A DNA stretch of 64,000 nucleotides, taken from Bauldia sp. GTDB taxonomy: Bacteria; Pseudomonadota; Alphaproteobacteria; Rhizobiales; Kaistiaceae. The stretch spans positions 531,549 to 595,548 of the forward strand of contig JAHCJY010000003.1 of the NCBI GenBank assembly GCA_026126065.1, given 5' to 3'. Both the position numbers and the translations under genes were made by a program. The notes beneath the pieces were generated by a model. It was given only the letters and a program-made list of their open reading frames with translations, had not been told where the DNA came from and searched no databases. Shown piece after piece: positions 45,431 to 52,900 of the stretch (positions are counted from its first letter, which is position 1; every line of letters begins with the position of its first letter).

Positions 45431-46108
45431 ATGAACGGGTTCGCACGCATGTCTGGCGCCCGGCAGGGTCCGCCTGCGAAATCGGCGGCGCCGGCCAGCG
45501 TGGGTTCGCACACCGCGTCCGTGCGCGGACGGGAGGCCCTCGCGGGACTGGTCCTGTTCGCTGCGGCTGCGCAATCCATGCTGGTTGCCATGCTCGCCGG
45601 CGCAATGGCGCCGGGCTACAGCCAGGGGGCCAACGCCATCAGTGATCTCGGCGTGATCCCGCAGACGGCGACGCTGTTCAATGCCTCGGTCATCGCGACA
45701 GGGATCCTCACGGCCATCGGGGGGTTCCTTCTCGCCTCGTGGCTCCGCCGGCGCTGGGTGGTCGCCTTCTTCGTCCTGGCGGGGGCAGGTGCGATCGGTG
45801 TCGGCCTCGCGCCGGTCGAGATATCGCCCCGCACCCATGAATGGCTTGCCCTGGCGGCGTTCCTCGGCTTCACGCTCCTGCCGGCGGCCTGCGCCCGCAA
45901 CTTTGTGGGCTGGATGCGACCGATCTCGATCGTCGCCACCGTCGTCGGCACGGGCTACCTCGCCGTGATGGTGTTCGGCATACGGGTCGACGGGACCGTG
46001 TTCGGCGACATCGGCCTCGGCGGCGCGGAGCGCATGGTGATCTACCCCGGCCTGCTCTGGATGCTGGCGCTGGGTGGTTACCTGATGCGGACCGGCGATC
46101 CGCGCTGA
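45431..46108 (+). CDS. DUF998-like membrane protein
   Basis: Product of 225 residues; ATG at 45431 has GGAG 7 bases upstream, better than the in-frame ATG at 45419. Six helices. DUF998 pattern: GAMAPGYSQGANAISDLGVIPQTATLFNASVIATGI, then VGLAPVEISPRTHEWLALAAFLGFTLLP. Function unknown. It begins 31 bases after the cytochrome gene and may share its FixK-controlled transcript. Convergent with ccdA. Confidence 0.78.
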   Translation: MNGFARMSGARQGPPAKSAAPASVGSHTASVRGREALAGLVLFAAAAQSMLVAMLAGAMAPGYSQGANAISDLGVIPQTATLFNASVIATGILTAIGGFLLASWLRRRWVVAFFVLAGAGAIGVGLAPVEISPRTHEWLALAAFLGFTLLPAACARNFVGWMRPISIVATVVGTGYLAVMVFGIRVDGTVFGDIGLGGAERMVIYPGLLWMLALGGYLMRTGDPR

Positions 46109-46140
46109 GCAACGTCATCGCCGCCGGCGCCATCGGTGCG

Positions 46141-46863
46141 CTAGAACTGCGTGGTGGCGCGGTCGAGCCAGTCCGGCGAAAGGTCGAGCAGGAAAGCCTC
46201 GAGCCGGCGATCGATCCCGGTGAGGACGAGCAGCCCCATCACCACGAGGATCACGCCAAGCGCGATCTTGCCTCTTCGCCCGACGCCGGCGAGCCGGCCC
46301 CGCCAGCGCGCCATCGCTCCGCGCGAAAGGAGCGCGAGTCCGGCAAGGGGAAGGAGGGCGCCGAGCCCGAAGGCAAGCATCGTGGCCGCCGACGCCACCA
46401 GATCCCGCCCTTCCGCCGCCAGGACCATCGCCGAGCCGAGCGTAGGGCCGACGCAAGGCGTCCACACCAGGCCGAGAACGAGGCCGAGTCCGAACTGGCC
46501 CTGCCAGCCCGTCCAAGCGCTGGCGCTCATGCGGCGGTGCGACCAGTCGACCAGCGGGCCTGCCGCCGTGACCATTCGCGACTGGAGGCCGGGCACCAGC
46601 AGCACGCCGCCGATCACGAGGAACAGCACGGCTCCAATGAGCCGCAGCTTCTCGGAATCGAGTCCCACCGAAGCGCCGACCGACGCCGCCGCGAGCCCCA
46701 CCGCCATGAAGGACAGGACCACGCCGCCCGCGAGCGCCAGCGGTCCGAACCGGTGCTGCGCCGCTGCGGAGGCGAGGATGATCGGCAGCAGCGGCAGCAC
46801 GCACGGCGCGAGGATCGAGAGCGCTCCGGCGGCGAAGGCGAGGAGCAGCGTGCCGATGCTCAC
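46141..46863 (-). CDS. ccdA: CcdA-type thiol-disulphide transmembrane protein
   Basis: Product of 240 residues, six helices, GTG start overlapping the thioredoxin-like stop (GTGA). The two cysteine motifs that shuttle electrons across the membrane are present: SILAPCVLPLLPIIL and WTPCVGPTLGSA. CcdA passes electrons from cytoplasmic thioredoxin to periplasmic thioredoxin-like proteins, here most probably the protein encoded just upstream. Useful for keeping apocytochrome c thiols reduced or detoxifying periplasmic oxidants. Confidence 0.87.
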   Translation of the reverse strand: MSIGTLLLAFAAGALSILAPCVLPLLPIILASAAAQHRFGPLALAGGVVLSFMAVGLAAASVGASVGLDSEKLRLIGAVLFLVIGGVLLVPGLQSRMVTAAGPLVDWSHRRMSASAWTGWQGQFGLGLVLGLVWTPCVGPTLGSAMVLAAEGRDLVASAATMLAFGLGALLPLAGLALLSRGAMARWRGRLAGVGRRGKIALGVILVVMGLLVLTGIDRRLEAFLLDLSPDWLDRATTQF

Positions 46864-47264
46864 ATCTGCGGCCCGACGACCGACGCCATGAACGCTTCGA
46901 TCGCGGCAGCATCGGTCTCCGCGTTGAGGCGGCCGATCTCGCGGCCGCCGCGCATGCCGATGATCGTGCTGCGGAAACTGGCGTTGAGGCGGATCATGAT
47001 GTGCCGCTGGGTGTCGAAGCTGACTTCGATGACCAGGAGGTTCGCAAAGCGCGGGTCGTCGGCGAGCGCCTCGATGATGCCGATCTGGGTCTGGCAGATG
47101 CCGCACCAGTCGGCCCAGACCCCGACGATGACGGGCACGTCCGCGGCGATCGCCTCTTCGTAGCCGACCGTCGTGTAATCGACGCGCTCGAGCGCCGCGG
47201 CCGGCGCGGGCAGGGCCGCGCCGGCGCCGAGCAGCAGTCCGCCAACCGCATTCCTGAGTCGCAT
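46860..47264 (-). CDS. Periplasmic thioredoxin-like protein
   Basis: Product of 134 residues with a signal peptide ending near APAAA. Active site WADWCGICQTQ (CxxC) fits thioredoxins. The usual cis-proline before Thr is replaced: the aligned stretch reads FRSTIIGMRGGREIG, i.e. Ser-Thr instead of Pro-Thr, which may change substrate release or metal binding. Coupled with ccdA by overlap. Divergent from the ArsR regulator gene, so probably its target. Confidence 0.83.
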   Translation of the reverse strand: MRLRNAVGGLLLGAGAALPAPAAALERVDYTTVGYEEAIAADVPVIVGVWADWCGICQTQIGIIEALADDPRFANLLVIEVSFDTQRHIMIRLNASFRSTIIGMRGGREIGRLNAETDAAAIEAFMASVVGPQM

Positions 47265-47280
47265 TGGGGGTCTCCCGAGA

Positions 47281-47320
47281 GATATTAGAAGATCATGATA
47301 TACAGATATGATAAGTCATG
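47281..47320. promoter_or_regulatory. AT-rich operator-like region between thioredoxin and ArsR genes
   Basis: A 40-base stretch far richer in A/T than its surroundings. It contains CATGA...TCATG arms (47294-47298 and 47316-47320) around tatacagatatgataag. Located between the divergent thioredoxin-like (47264) and ArsR (47413) genes; a likely promoter and repressor-binding region. Confidence 0.55.
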
Positions 47321-47412
47321 TGGGAAGTGACAATCCCCGCGACACGGAATCTCTGGCGTCGGGTAAGGTCGTGGACACATCATCGAATGGCAGGCCGAGC
47401 GAGGCATTTCGC

Positions 47413-47793
47413 ATGGAGATCGTGCAGCTTGAGAACCGCTCCGAGGAAGCCTCGCGGCTGTTGACCGCGATGGCGAACCGAAAGCGGCTGCTGATCCTCT
47501 GCCACCTCGTCAACGGCGAACTGCCGGTGTCCGAACTCGAGGGGCGCGTCGGTCTCAGCCAGTCCGCGCTCTCGCAGCACCTGTCCAAGCTGCGCGCCTG
47601 GGGGCTGGTCGAGGGCGATCGCAATGGCCAGTCCGTTCGCTACCGCCTGACGTCGGGGCCGGCACGGAAGGTTATCGAGACGCTGTACAATGTCTACTGC
47701 GAACCAGCGCCGCCGTCGCGGGAGCGTCGTTCGGCCCGGCCGTCGTCTGCGGCGGCCAGGCCGCCGCAGGCAATGAAGCGCCCGGCCGGCTAG
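47413..47793 (+). CDS. ArsR-family repressor, BigR/SqrR-like persulphide sensor
   Basis: Product of 126 residues; start with GAGG 8 bases before the ATG. Upstream in-frame ATG at 47308 is less likely as it lies in the operator-like stretch. Winged helix: LTAMANRKRLLILCHLVNGELPVSELEGRVGLSQSALSQHLSKLRAWGLVEGDRNGQSVRYRLT. Cys30 and Cys96 are 66 residues apart, the same spacing as the sensing pair of SqrR (Cys41/Cys107), which forms a tetrasulphide link with reactive sulphur. It probably represses the divergent thioredoxin-ccdA unit. The Arg/Pro-rich tail is unusual. It overlaps the convergent gene by four bases. Confidence 0.83.
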   Translation: MEIVQLENRSEEASRLLTAMANRKRLLILCHLVNGELPVSELEGRVGLSQSALSQHLSKLRAWGLVEGDRNGQSVRYRLTSGPARKVIETLYNVYCEPAPPSRERRSARPSSAAARPPQAMKRPAG

Positions 47794-48032
47794 CGCGCCA
47801 GCGAGCGCACGCGGCGCCCGGCGAACGGGCCGCCGAACAGCGCCGTGATCAGGCAAACGTCGAAGACGGCCGCGAGGATCGGGACGGCGCCCACGATGTA
47901 GAGCACCGCGCTCCAGAAGGTGTGGTCGATCGCAATGCCGACCCAGATCAGGGCGACCCCGGCAACGATGCGCGTGAGGCGACCGGCGCCGCCGGCGAGG
48001 AATTGGGCGAAGGCTGACTGCGCAAAGTCCAT
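47790..48032 (-). CDS. DUF2892 (YgaP-like) inner-membrane protein
   Basis: Product of 80 residues. GGAGGG before the ATG. Two helices: GGAGRLTRIVAGVALIWVGIAI and FWSAVLYIVGAVPILAAVFDVCLITALFGGPF. The pattern RL..(I)VAG...(I/W)VG...and the ending CLITALFG resembles the DUF2892 helix pair found after rhodanese domains in YgaP. The ending Cys may take part in persulphide chemistry, matching its SqrR-like neighbour. A FixK box is 56 bases upstream. Confidence 0.78.
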   Translation of the reverse strand: MDFAQSAFAQFLAGGAGRLTRIVAGVALIWVGIAIDHTFWSAVLYIVGAVPILAAVFDVCLITALFGGPFAGRRVRSLAR

Positions 48033-48087
48033 GGAACCCTCCTTGTCTTGGGAAGGATGATCCTCGCTGAAGTCTGCGCATCGAGCC

Positions 48088-48101
48088 TTGATCTGGCGCA
48101 A
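48088..48101. promoter_or_regulatory. FixK/FNR-type box (TTGATCTGGCGCAA)
   Basis: Same 14-mer as the box at 36734; 56 bases before the DUF2892 gene start at 48032 (minus). Confidence 0.78.
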
Positions 48102-48289
48102 CCCATCCGGCGTGAAGGACGAGGTCTCCGTGGGGTCTCCGGGGGGTCGCCGTCGGACGCGGCCGGGGATGCGCTCGATCGCCCTGCGCGGCCTCTCCGT
48201 GCTCGAGGCGAAGAACGGACGAGTGATGTGGCCGCGGAACCCGCGGGCACGACCCTGCCGGTACGTCGCGGCCGGCGCCGGAGCGAGGC

Positions 48290-49246
48290 CTAGGTGAGCA
48301 GTTCCCGCAACGACGGGACGGCGAGCGTGGTCAGGTAGAGCGCAAAGGCCGACAGGAGCAGCACACCCTCCCACCGCGTCACGCGCCATCCCGTGATGGC
48401 CAGCAGGCATGCCACGATCGTCGCCGCGAGGAGCACCCAGATATCGTAGGCGGCGATCTCCGCTGGCACCGCCAGCGGCTGAATCAGCGCCGTGATTCCA
48501 AGTATTCCCAGCACGTTGAAGATGCAGCTGCCGATCACGTTGCCGATCGCGAGTTCCGGTTGCCGCCGGATGATCGCGGCGGTGGCTGTTGCGAGTTCGG
48601 GCAGCGACGTGCCGATCGCCACGATGCTGAGGCCGATGACGGCTTCCGACACGCCAAGCGCGCGGGCGATCGTCCCGGCGCCATCGACGAGGAGGTCGGC
48701 GCCGAAGAGCACCGCGGCGAGGCCGGCGACAGGAACGATGAGGAGAACGGCGATTGGCGGCCCGGAGGGGGCTTCCGCCTGAATGCCCTGGTGGCTCCTC
48801 TCGCTTCTGGCCGCGAACACGAGATAGGCCACCAGCAGGATCAGGCCCGTCGCGCCCACAAGTCGCCCGATCGTGTCGGTGGTCGCGACAAGCACCACAA
48901 GAAGGATCGTTGCAGCCGCCATCGCGATCCCGTCGCGACGAAAGCTGCGTGGGTCGATGGCCAGCGGGCCGAAGATCGCGGCGGCGCCCAGCACCAGCAG
49001 AAGGTTCGTGATGTTGGACCCGACGACATTGCCGACGGCGATGCCGGGCGAACCGTCGAGTGCTGCCGTTACACTGGTCACGAGTTCCGGTGCCGACGTT
49101 CCAAAGCCCACCAGGACGATCCCGATGATGAGGGGCGAAAGCCCCAACCGCTCGGCCAGCCTGACGCTGCCCCGAACAAGGAACTCGCCGCCGGCTGCCA
49201 GGAGGACCAGCCCGCCGAGGATCTGTAGGATGCTGGAGAGGGTCAG
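48290..49246 (-). CDS. Calcium/sodium antiporter (CaCA family)
   Basis: Product of 318 residues if begun at CTG (49246). Ten helices in two inverted halves; ion-binding repeats VGFGTSAPELVTSVTAALDGSPGIAVGNVVGSNI and IGTSLPELATATAAIIRRQPELAIGNVIGSCIFN are intact. The first helix (LSSILQILGGLVLLAAGGEFLVRG) is coded in frame upstream of the TTG at 49147, but that segment holds no ATG, GTG or TTG; a CTG at 49246 has GGAG 5 bases upstream and gives the normal family start. Stop codon upstream at about 49288. The 220 bases before it hold nothing else I recognise. Confidence 0.82.
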   Translation of the reverse strand: MTLSSILQILGGLVLLAAGGEFLVRGSVRLAERLGLSPLIIGIVLVGFGTSAPELVTSVTAALDGSPGIAVGNVVGSNITNLLLVLGAAAIFGPLAIDPRSFRRDGIAMAAATILLVVLVATTDTIGRLVGATGLILLVAYLVFAARSERSHQGIQAEAPSGPPIAVLLIVPVAGLAAVLFGADLLVDGAGTIARALGVSEAVIGLSIVAIGTSLPELATATAAIIRRQPELAIGNVIGSCIFNVLGILGITALIQPLAVPAEIAAYDIWVLLAATIVACLLAITGWRVTRWEGVLLLSAFALYLTTLAVPSLRELLT

Positions 49247-49466
49247 GCGGTCTCCGATCGCCGGCGCGATCCGGCTGGGCAGGGCGTGTCACGGCAGGCC
49301 GAACGAGGGCCCTGCAGGTGCGCCTCATACTCGTGGAACCGTCCCGGCGGGCGGCAGAACCTGTTTAGCCGATAGGCACGCCGTTTCAACCTGTCGATCG
49401 CGGCTTTCCCCGAAGCCGCTTACGTCTGGCAGAGGGAACGCGCAATCCGCTGGCGCGGACAGGCCG

Positions 49467-49907
49467 CTACCATCGCCGTGTCCGCGCCAGATACTCCTCC
49501 GCCCGCGTGCCGAACGCTGCAGCCAGTGCCCGCTCCTCGTCGCGAACGAACCGCCACGTGATGAGAAACGGGAAGGCGATGGCCGGGATGAAGGCCGACA
49601 CCGAGCCGAGGATGATCGCCAGCCCGAGCAGGACCATCGTCATCCCGGTGTAGATCGGGTTCCTGTTCCACCGGAACGGCCCCTCCACGAGGAGTACCTG
49701 CGGCTCATGGCGCGGCTCGACGGGCGTCCTTCTGGCGAGGAACAGGACGCCGGCGGCAAGCGCCCAGGCAAGGCCAGCGCCGCACACGATCCAGCCAATC
49801 CAGTCGGGCACCGCCACCGAAGCGACCGGCAGGGCGCGGTCCAGCAACACGGCCGCAAGGCCGAATGCCAACATCCAGACTGGCGGAATATCGACGAACC
49901 TCAACAT
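49467..49907 (-). CDS. Isoprenylcysteine/phospholipid methyltransferase-like membrane protein
   Basis: Product of 146 residues; GAGG 5 bases before the ATG at 49907. Four helices. The C-terminal half has the ICMT/PEMT signature: LLVEGPFRWNRNPIYTGMTMVLLGLAI, then RDEERALAAAFGTRAEEYLARTRRW, with SAM-contacting residues in the first and the acidic-Tyr end. Substrate unknown (phospholipid or small thiol). Convergent with nothing; upstream neighbour is the large vWA gene on the same strand, 78 bases away. Confidence 0.8.
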   Translation of the reverse strand: MLRFVDIPPVWMLAFGLAAVLLDRALPVASVAVPDWIGWIVCGAGLAWALAAGVLFLARRTPVEPRHEPQVLLVEGPFRWNRNPIYTGMTMVLLGLAIILGSVSAFIPAIAFPFLITWRFVRDEERALAAAFGTRAEEYLARTRRW

Positions 49908-49985
49908 CGCGTCCTCGCCGCCTCCCGGCTTGCGCGCCCGTTCCATCGGGAACGGCCGTACCGTCCGGCCACATACCAGCCGAGG

Positions 49986-52900
49986 TCAAGAGGAAGAGGC
50001 CGCGGCCGCGCTATCCCGTGGGCTCGGCTTCATTCGGTCGACCATCCCTGCCGAACGCGGCCTGGCGGCTCTCCCGATCGCGAAAGTACCCGGCGCGTAG
50101 CGCAGCACGAGCTCCGCCAGCAAGACTGCAAGCGCTGCGACCACCCACGGCCGCCATCCCGGCCGTGCCCGCCACGTCTTTGGTCCGGGCGCGAGTGCGG
50201 TCTCGGTTGAGATGATGGCGCCGCCGGTCGCCGCCGCGGCCGCCATCAGCGCGTCCGGGGCGGCGCCGGCAAAATCAAGCGACGCCTGGTAGCCTGCATG
50301 AACCGCGCCCGCCGCCTCGAGTTCGTTGCTCGTCACCACGACCCCGTGCGTGCCCGGCGCGGCAGCGCCAAGGGAGGCCTCGTAGCGCCCGGGCGACACC
50401 TCCACGAGGTTCACCGGTGGCCCGCCGGCGAGGGCTGCCACGACCGGCCTGCCTTGCAGCGGCCTCCCCTCCGTGTCGAGCAGGGTCGCTGTGACGTGGA
50501 CCTCATCGCCATTGCGACCGACAAACACGGTCAGGCCCGGTTCCGGGACGCCGGGCAGGAACTGGCGGATGGCCTGTGCCCAGAGGAGGGGGTAGGCGGC
50601 CAGCGGAAGCCAGTTCTGCGTGCCCGAGCCGGCGCCGTGGGAGCCGAAGGCGAGCACCTGTCCCGCGCCATGTCGCCACGATGCCAGCACGGGCACCGTT
50701 TCCCCTTCCTCGTCGAGGATCGCGAGATGGACTGTGGCGCCCGGCTGCGCGGTCGTCGCGACATAGCTTTCGAGCGGCGGCAGCGTGGCCGGCAGGCCGG
50801 AAAGGAACGGCGCGTCGCGATCCACCCAGAACACCGGGGTCGTCGCTTCCACGACCGGCGTTGCGGAAAGGAGCAGCGCCTCCTGCGACAGGATGCTGGG
50901 GAGGGCGTTGAAGTCCCGGGTGGCATGGAAGGCGCCGCCACCCAGCCGGGCGATCGGTTCGAGGAGCGCTATGCCGGCTTCCGCGCCGATGGCAACGGCA
51001 GAAACCGTGATCCCGGCCTCGCGGATGCGGGCGAGGAGGGGCGCGAAGTCGGCCGGTTCCACGAGGCCGTCGGTCATCACCACCATGTGGCGCGCTTCGG
51101 CCGTGCTTCGCTGGAGTTCGGCGAAAGCGGCTTCGAGTGCCGGCAGAAGCACCGTGCCGCCGCCGGGCGAAATGGGCGCGAGTGCCATGGCTACCGCCGC
51201 CTCGTCCTTGCGCTCCTGGAGCGGCACGATCACCCGCGCCTCGGAATCGAAGACAACGACCGTCACCTGGCTCTCCTCATGCAGGAGGCCGATGGCGTTG
51301 ACGGTCGCCTCGCGGGCGATGTCGAGGCGTGTGCCCTGCCCGACGACGCCCTGCATGCTGCCCGATCGGTCGAGCACGAACGCGATGGCTGCCTGCGGCC
51401 CCCGCTGCGGAATGCGGGCCGACAGCGGCGAGATTCGCTCCAGTGGCGTCTGGTAATAGCCGCCGGGACCAAAGGCGCGGTCTCCGCCCAGGATGAGCAG
51501 CCCGCGGCCATGCACCTCGACGTAACGCGCAAGCTGCTCCTGCTGCATGGTCGTGAGGTCGATCGCGGGAACGTTCATGAGGACGACGACGTCGAACTGC
51601 AGCCACTCCGACATGTAGAAGGGCGCCCGGGCCGGAGGGATCACGGTCGCGGACAGCTGCTGCACCGCGAGCGCCTCCGCAAGATAGCCGCCCCAGTCGG
51701 CATCGGACGCGACGACGAGCACCGCCGGCGCATCCCGGACGCCGACCACGGCGCCGCTCCGGTTATTACCCGGCTCGGTATCTCCCGCAGCGCTCACCGC
51801 CACCTCGAACAGCCGTTCGCCACGCTCGCCCGCCGGCAGCGCCGCGCCGACCCGGTTGTTGCCTGGCGCGAGCGTCACGTCCTCCTCGGCCAGCAACACG
51901 CCGTCGCGGAAGAACGACACCCGCGCGTTCACGGTGCCCGTGCTGAACACGATCGCGTCGACGGCAATTGTATCGCCGTCATGCACAGGCGCCGGAAGCA
52001 CGACATCGCGCACCATCACCTCGCCTGCCGGCATGGGATCGCGATAGGCGGCGTCGATCGGAACGCCGGCCGCGCGAGCGCTTTCGATGGCGCTGCCGAT
52101 CGTTCCGACGGTCGCCCTGCCGTCGCCCGCGACGATCACGCGGCCCGGGGTATCGGCCGGCAGCATGGCCGCGGCGAGACGGATCGCCCCGCCGAGGTCG
52201 ACGCCGGCGCCGACCGGTATTGCCGCGGGCGCGGCGCCGATGTCGGCAACGATCGCGCCGCCCGATCCGAGGGCCACGACCTGCCCCGTGGCCGCCTCCG
52301 CCATCCCCGCGGCCGGACTGTCCGTTGCAGCGCCGCTGACCAGGACGCGGTACTCGGCCGGCTCATGGCTCGGCAGGGGCAATTGCAGCAGCGCGGCAAC
52401 CATGAGCGCGATCGTCAGCAGGCGGAGGGCAATGGCGGCGCGGCGACGGCCGGCGTGCGGCACGCCCCGCGCGAGCGCCTCGCGGCGGAGGAAGCGCTCG
52501 GATCCCCGCCCGGCGAGCCAGGCCTCCGCGAGGAGCAGGACGAGCACCACCGCAATCAGGGCGATCCAGACCGCGAACGCAGCCCGGCGGCTGGCGGGCG
52601 GGGCGCCTTCTGCTTCGGCTGCGCGCGCGACGACCGTCTCCGACACGCCGGCGTTCACGGCGATGTCTGCCGCCAGACCGTGGTGTTCAATCCGGAGGAA
52701 GCCTGCCCGGGCCGGCGTGAAGACGGCATCGGCGCCGGTCGGAAGCCAGTCGGCCCCGGCTACGGCTTCCGGGAGGACGGACCCGGTCTCGCCGCTCAGC
52801 CGCCCGCCTGCCAGTCTGGCCTCATGGGCGCACGGAACACCTGCGGTGCAGGCGGAGGCCTCGAGTGTCGGCGGAACGCCCAGCCATGCCACGAGGTTGG

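Noticed and set aside
47308..47412. N-terminal extension of the ArsR protein from ATG at 47308
   Set aside because: It would begin inside the AT-rich operator-like stretch and adds a polar tail absent from this family; the start with GAGG at 47413 fits better.
33560..48101. fixNOQP or other cbb3 oxidase genes
   Set aside because: Expected near fixK, but no subunit motif is present in this window.
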